NCBI GenBank assembly: GCA_017882285.1
Contig: JADGPS010000003.1
Span: forward strand, 1 to 64,000
From: Paludibacter sp.
GTDB lineage: Bacteria; Bacteroidota; Bacteroidia; Bacteroidales; Paludibacteraceae
Reading direction: 5' to 3'
DNA length: 64,000 bases
Within the stretch, counting starts at the first letter, position 1. Each line of letters starts with the position of its first letter. The notes beneath the pieces were generated by a model, which saw only the letters and a program-made list of their open reading frames with translations, was not told the DNA's origin and did not search any database. Positions 48,593-56,214 of this stretch are shown piece after piece. A program made the translations under genes and the position numbers.

Positions 48593-49694
48593 AAACGTGA
48601 GTAACAAATAAAGGGGTATCTGAATGAAGTACCATTTTATATGCCAAACCCGGATTGAACAATCGTGCAAAAAGATTTCGTCGACGGGTATTGAATGCCA
48701 GCACATTTATCTGATTATTAATCATGAAATTATTCAACAATTCAGGCGTATCAGTAGTTTTTAATAATGCATAATTTGTAACAAGTTGAGGGTAATGATT
48801 TGCAAAATATGATTTTATTCCGGCAAGCATTACTTCACTCCATGCCACATTTTTATCCGAAGCATGAATAAAATACATCTCAACTTTTTCAGATGCAAAG
48901 AGCGAAATGGCTCGGTCAATAGCAATTAAATCCTTTTGATCGAAATTTGTCAAAAATGCGACACGTTTTATATCATTAGGCGATTGCATGGTCATTAAAA
49001 CCGGAACTGCAAATACGGGCGATACACAAGCTTCCATCACTTCGGCTGTTACACTGCCAATCAATTCATTATTCAGTTTTTTCCCGTGTGTTCCCATAAC
49101 TACTAATGCCGGATTGTTTTTTTTGCAATAGTCAAGAATCTGATCCTCAGGGACTCCTTCTTTTAACTCGAAACGGAATGGAATATTGGGCAATTCACCT
49201 TTGGCAATCCGGTCATGAGTCAGTTTGGTCATAGCTTCAATTTCCGAATTAGCCGAACTAATAATTTTTCGTAATAAATCACTATCGCTAATGCTATAGG
49301 TGCTCATATCGTTGTTAGATGAGATAGTAAAAGCAGGACTAAAATACACATACAAAAACACTACTTCGGCTGCCAGAATATCGGCAAAATGAAAACCAAA
49401 ATCAATTGCTTTCGTAACCTGATCAGAAAGATCAATCGGAATTAATACTTGTTGAGTTGCCGTACTTCCTGTGGCAGGTTCGTGTTCCCAAGCACTTTCC
49501 ATTTCTTCAACAATTTTCAAAGCTCGAGGCAAATCACTTTCTTTAATGCGAACCCGAACTCCGACAGCCAACTCAGGATGTTCCAGATTCAGATTATGAA
49601 TTACGGTTTCTATTCCATTTTCTTCTAAAACGGATTTTATCATTTGCGCCCTTTGAAAAGTGCGAATGGCCAGGGTTACTAATTTGTCTTCCAT
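48591..49694 (-). CDS. DUF2007 domain fused to tandem universal stress protein domains
   Basis: A 367-residue cytoplasmic protein. Residues ~4-70 form a DUF2007 domain (VTLAIRTFQRAQMIKSVLEE, GIETVIHNLN, RVRIKESDLPRALKIVEE). Residues ~85-225 and ~232-367 are two UspA folds. The first ends in LVVMGTHGKKLNNELIGSVT near 195 (the ATP-binding GxxG-type loop, here MGTHGKK); the second, NDIKRVAFLTNFDQKDLIAI, is degenerate. Usp proteins are stress-responsive nucleotide-binding proteins. The DUF2007 fusion links this to the free-standing DUF2007 gene at 27596. A TATCTTTA box at 49780-49773 may be its promoter. Confidence 0.85.
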   Translation of the reverse strand: MEDKLVTLAIRTFQRAQMIKSVLEENGIETVIHNLNLEHPELAVGVRVRIKESDLPRALKIVEEMESAWEHEPATGSTATQQVLIPIDLSDQVTKAIDFGFHFADILAAEVVFLYVYFSPAFTISSNNDMSTYSISDSDLLRKIISSANSEIEAMTKLTHDRIAKGELPNIPFRFELKEGVPEDQILDYCKKNNPALVVMGTHGKKLNNELIGSVTAEVMEACVSPVFAVPVLMTMQSPNDIKRVAFLTNFDQKDLIAIDRAISLFASEKVEMYFIHASDKNVAWSEVMLAGIKSYFANHYPQLVTNYALLKTTDTPELLNNFMINNQINVLAFNTRRRNLFARLFNPGLAYKMVLHSDTPLFVTHV

Positions 49695-50086
49695 AATGAT
49701 TTATATTTTATTGATTTTCAATTTAATATCGAATTTATCTTAAACGGAAATTGCTAATTTTCGAAGACGTTGTAAAGATAATCGATTTTAACTTACACTT
49801 GAATTATTTTTGAAGAAATTTTGATGTAAATCTACAATTAATAAGTATCAGATTTAAATTGCAAATTGTTTTTTAAAATAATATTTTAATTAAAACACAA
49901 ATTAACGCTGGTGTGTTCACCTTTTTAGATTATTATTTTTCAACTCTAACCACTTCTTTTCGGAATTGCAGAATATTAGGGTTTAATTAAGTGCACATTA
50001 CTTATCTCAAAAAAATTAATTACTTTTGCACAAACGGAAATTCAGTTTCTGAAAAAATATTCACTAAAAAACGTGTTTCATTGGAA
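49695..50086. other. Intergenic region between the DUF2007-UspA gene and gldE
   Basis: Divergent 392-bp gap, AT-rich. It holds a TATCTTTA box (minus strand, 49780-49773) for the Usp gene and a TACTTTTG box (50021-50028) for gldE. No other gene or repeat is seen. The earlier in-frame ATG of gldE at 49991 lies before its promoter box. Confidence 0.4.
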
Positions 50087-51403
50087 ATGGACTCATCATT
50101 AATAAGAGATAATATCAAAATTTTTCCAGCAATTATCTCGCTGACAATAACCATAGTGTTGTTGTGTTTTTCGGCGATAATTTCAGCTTCTGAAATTGCA
50201 TTTTTTTCGCTGGATCCGCAAACCATGAATGAACTGGAAGAAAGTGAGCGAAAAGGCGACCACAATATACTTCGATTACTTAAAAAACCTCGACGCTTGC
50301 TGGCAACCATTCTAATCACACAAAACTTTCTAAATGTAGCCGTTATCCTTTTATTAACCCATTTCACAACCACATTGCTGAATTTTGATAATGCACCGTT
50401 ATTGGGATTTGTTTTTCAAACGATCATTATTACTTTTGCCATTCTCCTTTTTGCCGAGATAATGCCAAAAGTATATGCAACTCAATTTGCAAAAAAAACT
50501 GCTTTTAAAACAGTTCCAATTTTAGTTGCATTAGAGAAATTATTTCGACCTTTTGTTAGTTTACTTGTAAATTCCACATCAGTTGTTAGTAATAGGCTTG
50601 TTAAGCATAGTCGCTCAAATATTTCGCTGGATGAATTATCTCATGCACTGGAACTTACGTCGAATAATAAAGATGAAGACACTGAAATTCTGGAAGGAAT
50701 AATCAAATTCGGGAATATTCAGGTAAATGAGATTATGACTTCTCGGGTAGATATTGTAGATGTGGATATAAAATTGAATTACAAGCAATTGCTTGATATA
50801 ATCATCAAATCGGGATATTCACGCCTTCCGGTTTATGGAGTTACCCGCGACAATATAAAAGGCCTTCTTTACAGTAAAGATTTATTGGCTCATTTGGATA
50901 AACCTGTGAATTTTCGCTGGCAAAGCTTAATTCGTCCGGCATATTATGTACCTGAAACAAAGAAAATTGACGATTTACTGAATGAATTTCAGGAAAATAA
51001 GGTACATTTAGCTTTAGTGGTGGATGAATATGGTGGAACTTCGGGATTGATAACATTGGAAGATATTCTGGAAGAAATTGTGGGCGATATCAGCGACGAA
51101 TACGATGAAGAAGAACTGTTATTTACTAAAATCGATAATCACACGTTCATTTTTGAAGCCAAAATTTTGTTGAATGATTTTTTCAAAATTGCTGAAATTG
51201 AAGAAGATGACTTTTTAAAAGTGACCGAAGAAGTTGAAACTTTGGCGGGTCTTATTCTTGAATTAAAAGGTGATATTCCGGCTAAAAATGAGCGAATAGG
51301 TTACGGTCGTTATGTTTTCGAAGTAGTTTCAGCCGATAACCGGCGAATAAAAAAAGTAAAATTGTATATTAAAGATGATTTCAAAAAGTCGAATGAGTTA
51401 TAA
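50087..51403 (+). CDS. gldE: CNNM/CorC-family membrane protein, gliding protein GldE
   Basis: A 438-residue integral membrane protein of the CNNM/CorC (HlyC) family. Three or four membrane segments in residues ~10-155 (DUF21) are followed by a paired CBS domain (~200-320: VNEIMTSRVDIVDVDIKLNY, HLALVVDEYGGTSGLITLED) and a C-terminal CorC/HlyC transporter-associated domain (~345-430). The adjacent gldD supports the name GldE; in flavobacteria GldE/GldD act in gliding and type IX secretion, and may be ion transport-related. ATG 50087 is chosen because the promoter box at 50021 lies beyond the in-frame upstream ATGs. Confidence 0.85.
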   Translation: MDSSLIRDNIKIFPAIISLTITIVLLCFSAIISASEIAFFSLDPQTMNELEESERKGDHNILRLLKKPRRLLATILITQNFLNVAVILLLTHFTTTLLNFDNAPLLGFVFQTIIITFAILLFAEIMPKVYATQFAKKTAFKTVPILVALEKLFRPFVSLLVNSTSVVSNRLVKHSRSNISLDELSHALELTSNNKDEDTEILEGIIKFGNIQVNEIMTSRVDIVDVDIKLNYKQLLDIIIKSGYSRLPVYGVTRDNIKGLLYSKDLLAHLDKPVNFRWQSLIRPAYYVPETKKIDDLLNEFQENKVHLALVVDEYGGTSGLITLEDILEEIVGDISDEYDEEELLFTKIDNHTFIFEAKILLNDFFKIAEIEEDDFLKVTEEVETLAGLILELKGDIPAKNERIGYGRYVFEVVSADNRRIKKVKLYIKDDFKKSNEL

Positions 51404-51433
51404 TGAGGCGAATTAATAATTCCAAAACTGAAA

Positions 51434-52015
51434 ATGAGATTTTTTCGAAGAGATAACATATTCTTGACCTGCAGTATAATACTGTTTTTAAGTTCTTGTG
51501 GCAACACATCAATTCCCCGTCCGTATGGATATTTCAGAGTTGACTTACCAAAACATGTATATCGAATGATTGACACATTGAATTTGCCTTATCGGTTCGA
51601 TTTGCCGGGAAATGCAAAACTTATTCAACGCGATGCCAAAGATGATAAATTCTGGATGGATATATATTATCCTAAATTGAATGCAAGCATTTATTGCAGT
51701 TACAAACCGGTTAAAGGGAATTTAATTGATTTACTGGAAGATACGCGTAAAATTGTTTACAAACACAGCATTCGTGCAGATGGTATTGGAGAAAAAGTCT
51801 ATGATCATCCCGAAAAAAATGTACATGGTATTTTGTACGATTTGAAAGGAAATACTGCTTCGTCCGTTCAATTTGTTTTGACCGACAGTTTACATCACTT
51901 TTTTCGTGGAGCGCTGTATTTCAATAATGTGCCCAATAAAGATTCGATTGCGCCTATGTCAAATTATATTCGGGAAGACGTAATCCGGATTATGGAAAGT
52001 TTTGAGTGGAAATAA
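51434..52015 (+). CDS. gldD: Gliding motility lipoprotein GldD
   Basis: A 193-residue lipoprotein (SIILFLSSCGN, lipobox Cys near 22) with PRPYGYFRVDLPKHVYRMID near 28, the strongly conserved start of GldD. It is a periplasm- or outer-membrane-facing accessory of gliding/type IX secretion. It follows gldE by 30 bp, as usual, and its stop overlaps the start of the phosphopantetheinyl transferase gene (TAATG). The other gld genes (gldK-N etc.) are elsewhere, so the presence of a working secretion system cannot be judged here. Confidence 0.88.
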   Translation: MRFFRRDNIFLTCSIILFLSSCGNTSIPRPYGYFRVDLPKHVYRMIDTLNLPYRFDLPGNAKLIQRDAKDDKFWMDIYYPKLNASIYCSYKPVKGNLIDLLEDTRKIVYKHSIRADGIGEKVYDHPEKNVHGILYDLKGNTASSVQFVLTDSLHHFFRGALYFNNVPNKDSIAPMSNYIREDVIRIMESFEWK

Positions 52016-52635
52016 TGAAGCAAGAGTTGATAACATTTAATGACGCCTACTTATTGGTTTGGGAAATGACCGAAAGTATTGACAAATTAAAAATGGAACT
52101 TCAACTTTCTGATATTGAATCTATTGAATTCAATAAATTAGTTTCAGAAAAACGTAAACTAGAATATCTGGGTGTGAGAGTTGCTTTTAAAGTCTTGTTC
52201 GGCAAGAAAGTCGTTATTCAATATGATGGGGATGGAAAGCCGTTTCTTACTGATAATAGTTTTCAGTTGAGTGTATCACACAGTAAAAACCTGATTGCCG
52301 TGATAGCACATTCCACTCGTCCGGTTGGAATCGATATTGAATGCTCAACTGATAAAATTCAAAAACTTTACAAACGATTTTTGAGCAAAACAGAACAAAA
52401 AGAACTTTCAGATGGCAAAAATATAAATCAATTATTATTGGCGTGGTCGGCGAAGGAAACTTTATTTAAAATCATTGGAAAAGAAGCTGTTGACTTCGCC
52501 AATCAATTAAGAATTTTCCCTTTTGACGTAAAATCGAACGGTGAAATCGTCGCTGAACATTATCCGACTAAAGAACTGTATCAATTAAACTATATTCAAA
52601 ATTCAGTTTACACCTTGGTATTTTGTCTGGCATAA
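52015..52635 (+). CDS. 4'-phosphopantetheinyl transferase (Sfp type)
   Basis: Transfers the 4'-phosphopantetheine arm from CoA to carrier proteins. The 206-residue protein carries the Sfp motifs: FQLSVSHSKNLIAVIAHS near 82, VGIDIEC near 102 (metal-binding D and E) and LLLAWSAKETLFKIIGKE near 140 (WxxKEA-like). It overlaps gldD by the ATG/TAA 1-bp junction. No acyl-carrier or polyketide genes are in the window, so the carrier is likely fatty-acid ACP. This short transferase beside gldE/gldD is a recurring order in Bacteroidota. Confidence 0.9.
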   Translation: MKQELITFNDAYLLVWEMTESIDKLKMELQLSDIESIEFNKLVSEKRKLEYLGVRVAFKVLFGKKVVIQYDGDGKPFLTDNSFQLSVSHSKNLIAVIAHSTRPVGIDIECSTDKIQKLYKRFLSKTEQKELSDGKNINQLLLAWSAKETLFKIIGKEAVDFANQLRIFPFDVKSNGEIVAEHYPTKELYQLNYIQNSVYTLVFCLA

Positions 52636-52651
52636 AAAAAATACAAATTTG

Positions 52652-53401
52652 ATGAAAAACATTTATAAAACCATTCTTCAGAATAAAGAAGAAAACCGAA
52701 AAATGTTGGCAGTATTGCTTGATCCCGATCAATGTCGCGGAAGCATTTTAGCAAGTACAATTGCCGCATTGAAATCCCATGTGCCTGATTTTATTTTTGT
52801 GGGTGGTAGCCATACTGTATCTTCTGTTGATTTATTCGTTGAACTTTTAAGAGAAGAAACCCAAGCCAGTATCGTATTATTTCCGGGAAATGCGTCTCAA
52901 TTCAGCACAAAAGCAAATGCGCTTTTATATCTTTCACTTCTTTCGGGTCGAAATGCAGAATTTCTTATTGGTCAACATATTACTTCGTCAATCCCCATAA
53001 AAAAATCAGAAATCGAAGTCATCCCAACCGGATATTTGCTGATTGATGGCGGAAAACCAAGTTCGGTAGAATACATCAGCAATACACGTCCAATTCCGCG
53101 CGACAAAAAAGAAATCGCACTTTCAACTGCTGTCGCGGCTGAATTGTTGGGAATGCAAATGGTCTATCTTGAAGCAGGAAGTGGTGCTGCTGTTCCTGTT
53201 CCTGCGGAAGTTATTCATTATGTGAAATCCGGTTTAAGTATTCCGCTTGTAGTGGGTGGTGGAATTAAAACTATCGAACAATTAAAAATTGCTTTCGAAG
53301 CAGGTGCTGATTTAGTGGTAGTTGGAAATGTTTTTGAAACTGAACCAACTAAAATAGCTGATTTCGTTGAGTGTGCCCGTTTGTTTGGAGAAGATTTGTG
53401 A
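52652..53401 (+). CDS. Geranylgeranylglyceryl phosphate synthase family (PcrB/GGGPS)
   Basis: TIM-barrel prenyltransferase of 249 residues that joins a polyprenyl diphosphate to glycerol-1-phosphate. AVLLDPDQCRGSILAST near 20, FIFVGGSHTVSSVD near 47, YLEAGSGAAVPVPAEVI near 170, and VVGGGIKTIEQLKIAFEAGA followed by DLVVVGNVFE are the conserved strand-end motifs. It is the bacterial group of a family best known for archaeal ether lipids. ATG 52652 is used; the preceding TTG codon is not needed. The product lipid in Bacteroidota is not established from this sequence. Confidence 0.9.
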   Translation: MKNIYKTILQNKEENRKMLAVLLDPDQCRGSILASTIAALKSHVPDFIFVGGSHTVSSVDLFVELLREETQASIVLFPGNASQFSTKANALLYLSLLSGRNAEFLIGQHITSSIPIKKSEIEVIPTGYLLIDGGKPSSVEYISNTRPIPRDKKEIALSTAVAAELLGMQMVYLEAGSGAAVPVPAEVIHYVKSGLSIPLVVGGGIKTIEQLKIAFEAGADLVVVGNVFETEPTKIADFVECARLFGEDL

Positions 53402-53405
53402 AAAT

Positions 53406-53951
53406 TTATTTTGCCGGATTAGTGGAAATACGATCAAAAAACGGATTTTTTGACGAACAACAAATAGGAATTCCATAAATATTGCTGCAACCCGGCATCA
53501 TTCCCAATTCCTGTGCAACTCGTCCCACCGAAAACATAACCCGACTATCCACTCGGCGGTCTGCTGCTACTGAACAAGCAGAGCCAATAGCAATGCCGAC
53601 ATCAACCGAGTTTATTGAGCATGGCACTGAAGGATATTCATTTTTTTCGGCACAGGTCTCAAATCCACAATACCCGCAATTTAAATTGTGTATTTGTTGT
53701 TTGGTTCCAATCAGCACGATGGCTTCGGCATTAAGAATGTTCGGAGCATCGCGCAACAAAAATTTCAAACCTGTTTTTTTAGCATATTCCAACATGGCAT
53801 CTGATAGCTGTTTAATGTTTTCACCGGTTATCGTTGCGACTTCGATAATATCGAAACCTTTTCCTTTCGGTGCAGTGCGGGCTGCCGTCATCATTTCGTT
53901 GGCCACTTGCAGAAGACGTTCGCGACGTGTATTTCGTTCGTTGATTAGCAT
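53406..53951 (-). CDS. DUF2148 ferredoxin-like domain protein
   Basis: A 181-residue protein of the DUF2148 family, proteins with a ferredoxin-like cysteine cluster. Cysteines occur as HNLNCGYCGFETCAEKNEYP near 96-110, C in PSVPCSIN, and CSVAADRR/MMPGCSNIYGIPICCSS. The first group could hold a 4Fe-4S cluster. No catalytic role is known. Its stop lies 5 bp from the convergent GGGP synthase stop. It is separated from the inositol-phosphatase gene by AATTTAC repeats. Confidence 0.86.
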   Translation of the reverse strand: MLINERNTRRERLLQVANEMMTAARTAPKGKGFDIIEVATITGENIKQLSDAMLEYAKKTGLKFLLRDAPNILNAEAIVLIGTKQQIHNLNCGYCGFETCAEKNEYPSVPCSINSVDVGIAIGSACSVAADRRVDSRVMFSVGRVAQELGMMPGCSNIYGIPICCSSKNPFFDRISTNPAK

Positions 53952-53954
53952 AAT

Positions 53955-54001
53955 TACATTTACAATTTATTCATTTACGATTTACAATTGTGACTTACAA
54001 T
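53955..54001. repeat. ATTTACAATT/ATTTACGATT word repeat
   Basis: ATTTACAATT, ATTTACGATTTACAATT and a TTACAATTG copy fill the gap between the DUF2148 gene start and the inositol-phosphatase stop. This is one of the intergenic family also seen at 12182, 29937, 33681 and 58905. Confidence 0.5.
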
Positions 54002-54012
54002 TGAATTTAATT

Positions 54013-54807
54013 TTACATAAATTCTTCAATTTTTCCCAATATCAATTTATCGAGTAACTTGTTGGAAGCCACAATTTCACGTCCAAACAAATAGTCATTT
54101 CCACCTTTATAATCAGTTACAGTTCCACCTGCTTCTTTAACAATCAGTGCACCGGCAGCCACATCCCACGGTTTCAGGTCGTATTCCCAAAATGCATCAA
54201 AACGTCCACAAGCCACATAAGCCAAATCAGTTGCAGCAGAGCCAAGTCGGCGTACACCACGTGCATTTTTCATAGTCCATTCCAGAAATTCCATATAACT
54301 TCCCATTTTACTGAAATTATTATAGGGAAAACCGGTTGCCAGCAACGCATCGTGAATATCACCACGCTCTGAAACCCGAATCGGTTCACCATTCAGGTAA
54401 GCTCCGCCATCTTTCCATGCATAAAAACATTCATTCCTACCAACTTCATACACAACGCCCAATACAAGTTCATCGCCATCCAGCAAACCAATGCTGACAG
54501 CATAAACAGGAATACCCTGAATATAATTGGTCGTTCCATCCAGCGGATCAATTACCCAATTATATCGTACGCCACGCTTATTGTTCGTTCCTTCTTCGGC
54601 AATAAAACCCGATTCGGGCAACAACTTTTGCAATTGGTCAATAATTTGTTTCTCCGATTCTTTATCCACGTAACTCACCAAATCATGCAAACCTTTTGTC
54701 TCAATTTTTGAGTCGTCAAAATTTTTTCGTTCATCTCCCATGAATTTTCCGGCTAAACGTGCAATTTCGCAGGTTGCAAGTGTGAGTTGTTGGTATATTG
54801 AAGTCAT
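54013..54807 (-). CDS. Inositol-1-monophosphatase family protein (SuhB-like)
   Basis: Mg-dependent phosphatase of 264 residues. The motif VIDPLDGTTNYIQG near 82-95 gives the metal-binding DxxDG, FIAEEGTN near 65 the earlier metal-binding E-E, and KPWDVAAGALIVKEAGG near 205-221 the C-terminal WD signature. Substrate may be inositol phosphate or, for SuhB-like members, an RNA polymerase or ribosome maturation role. It is preceded by the DUF4143 ATPase on the same strand with a 57-bp gap. Confidence 0.93.
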   Translation of the reverse strand: MTSIYQQLTLATCEIARLAGKFMGDERKNFDDSKIETKGLHDLVSYVDKESEKQIIDQLQKLLPESGFIAEEGTNNKRGVRYNWVIDPLDGTTNYIQGIPVYAVSIGLLDGDELVLGVVYEVGRNECFYAWKDGGAYLNGEPIRVSERGDIHDALLATGFPYNNFSKMGSYMEFLEWTMKNARGVRRLGSAATDLAYVACGRFDAFWEYDLKPWDVAAGALIVKEAGGTVTDYKGGNDYLFGREIVASNKLLDKLILGKIEEFM

Positions 54808-54864
54808 TTTTTTACAATGTGTATTGTTGATAATATAATTGAGCCAAAAATTGAAATTAAACTA

Positions 54865-55998
54865 TCAAAACTCTTCAATAAAATCTAAATAATTACTTCG
54901 ATTTATGACTGAGAATTTAGCTCCGACGTAATTATCGGTAAAAGCCCTTGGTGCTTTGGGTAATTTATCGCCCCACTTGAATTCATAGGCCTGAATAGTC
55001 CCAGCCGACTCTTCTATTAGATCAATTTCTTGACCATCATACGTTCGCCAAAAGTAAAACGATTTGTCATTTGTTGTATATGCATTCAATTTTAATCGTT
55101 CACTTATCAGGTAATTTTCCCACAGTTGGCCAACATCATTTCGTTGAACAAGTGGATTATAATTACCGATGATGGCGTTTCGTATTCCAACGTCGTAAAA
55201 AAAGTACTTCCCTGCCTTCGATATTTCTTTTCGCAAATTACCTGAGTAAGCACCCAAGCGATAAATAACAAAAACTTTTGAAAGCAAATCCAAATACTTT
55301 TCCACTGTATTTCTGCTCAAACCCAATTGTTTGGCTAATTCATCATAAGACACTTCATTCCCAATTTGAAAGGCAACCAAACGAAGTAATTCACTCATTT
55401 TTTTTGAGTTTTTCAATCCGTCGATAATCAAAATATCTTTCAAAAGGTACGCATTTACAATATCACGCAAATAATCTTTTTTTTGATCGAAATCAGTTAT
55501 ATTAATCACTTCGGGATAAGAACCATAAATCAAACGGTCTTCAAGATGTTGTTTGGTTTCAAGCATGTTTTCCAACTGCGAAAGTTCAACCTGATTAAAT
55601 GAAAATAGATGAAATTGAGTACTTCTGCCTACCAACGGTTCACCTGCTTTGTTTTGCAAATCGAATGAAGACGAACCACTTGCCAGCACTTTAATATCAG
55701 GAATTTCATCAACAATTAATTTTAGTTTTCGTCCTATTTCAGGGATATTCTGTGCCTCATCAATAGCCAACAAATCAATTCCATTCAAAAGTCGTTTGTA
55801 ATTTGCAATTGATTGAGGTTCAAGTAAAGCCAACGAATCAAAATCTTCACCATTCAGCACGAGTACTTTTCCTTTATATTTTTCAAGAATCTGCCGCATT
55901 AGAAAGGTTTTACCCACTCTACGTGCTCCCAACAACAAAACAACTTTGTTGGCTATCAACCTATTCTGAATCTTTTCTTCTATCGAGCGTTTTATCAT
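54865..55998 (-). CDS. AAA_14 / DUF4143 ATPase
   Basis: A 377-residue P-loop ATPase. AAA_14 domain (~15-130): Walker A LLLGARRVGKTFLMRQIL near 22 and Walker B DLLAIDEAQNIPEI near 90. The C-terminal ~190-330 region is a DUF4143 domain with a helix-turn-helix-like QLGLSRNTVEKYLDLLSKVF near 228 and FYFWRTYDGQEIDLIEE near 315 (PD-(D/E)XK-like). Such proteins are widespread in Bacteroidota; their role is unknown, though many lie near mobile or toxin genes. A 19-bp inverted repeat at 56044-56101 sits just upstream and may be its operator. Confidence 0.88.
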   Translation of the reverse strand: MIKRSIEEKIQNRLIANKVVLLLGARRVGKTFLMRQILEKYKGKVLVLNGEDFDSLALLEPQSIANYKRLLNGIDLLAIDEAQNIPEIGRKLKLIVDEIPDIKVLASGSSSFDLQNKAGEPLVGRSTQFHLFSFNQVELSQLENMLETKQHLEDRLIYGSYPEVINITDFDQKKDYLRDIVNAYLLKDILIIDGLKNSKKMSELLRLVAFQIGNEVSYDELAKQLGLSRNTVEKYLDLLSKVFVIYRLGAYSGNLRKEISKAGKYFFYDVGIRNAIIGNYNPLVQRNDVGQLWENYLISERLKLNAYTTNDKSFYFWRTYDGQEIDLIEESAGTIQAYEFKWGDKLPKAPRAFTDNYVGAKFSVINRSNYLDFIEEF

Positions 55999-56043
55999 TT
56001 GCTGAAATTATTTGTTGCAAAAATACTATAAATTTTGGACAAC

Positions 56044-56101
56044 TGAACTATTTACTATAAATTTATTCATTCAATTGAATATATTTATAGTAAATAGTTC
56101 A
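56044..56101. repeat. 19-bp perfect inverted repeat upstream of the DUF4143 gene
   Basis: TGAACTATTTACTATAAAT (56044-56062) and its exact reverse complement (56083-56101) are separated by 20 bp that contain ATTCAATTGAAT (56069-56080), itself a perfect palindrome. A further ACTATAAAT at 56030-56038 is a half-site. Position just before the ATPase gene on its leftward strand makes it a likely operator or promoter element. Confidence 0.75.
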
Positions 56102-56214
56102 ATGGATTGAAGAATTTACTGTTTTATAATAAATATTTCAGTTAGAAGATAAAAAAAAGGAAAAACCCGAAATGAGATTTCCGATTTGTCCTTTATATGA
56201 TTGACAAGAAAAAA

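Noticed and set aside
53482-54057. A plus-strand open frame opposite the DUF2148 gene
   Set aside because: It overlaps the DUF2148 coding sequence, which carries clear cysteine motifs; the other frame is low-complexity and lacks a promoter.
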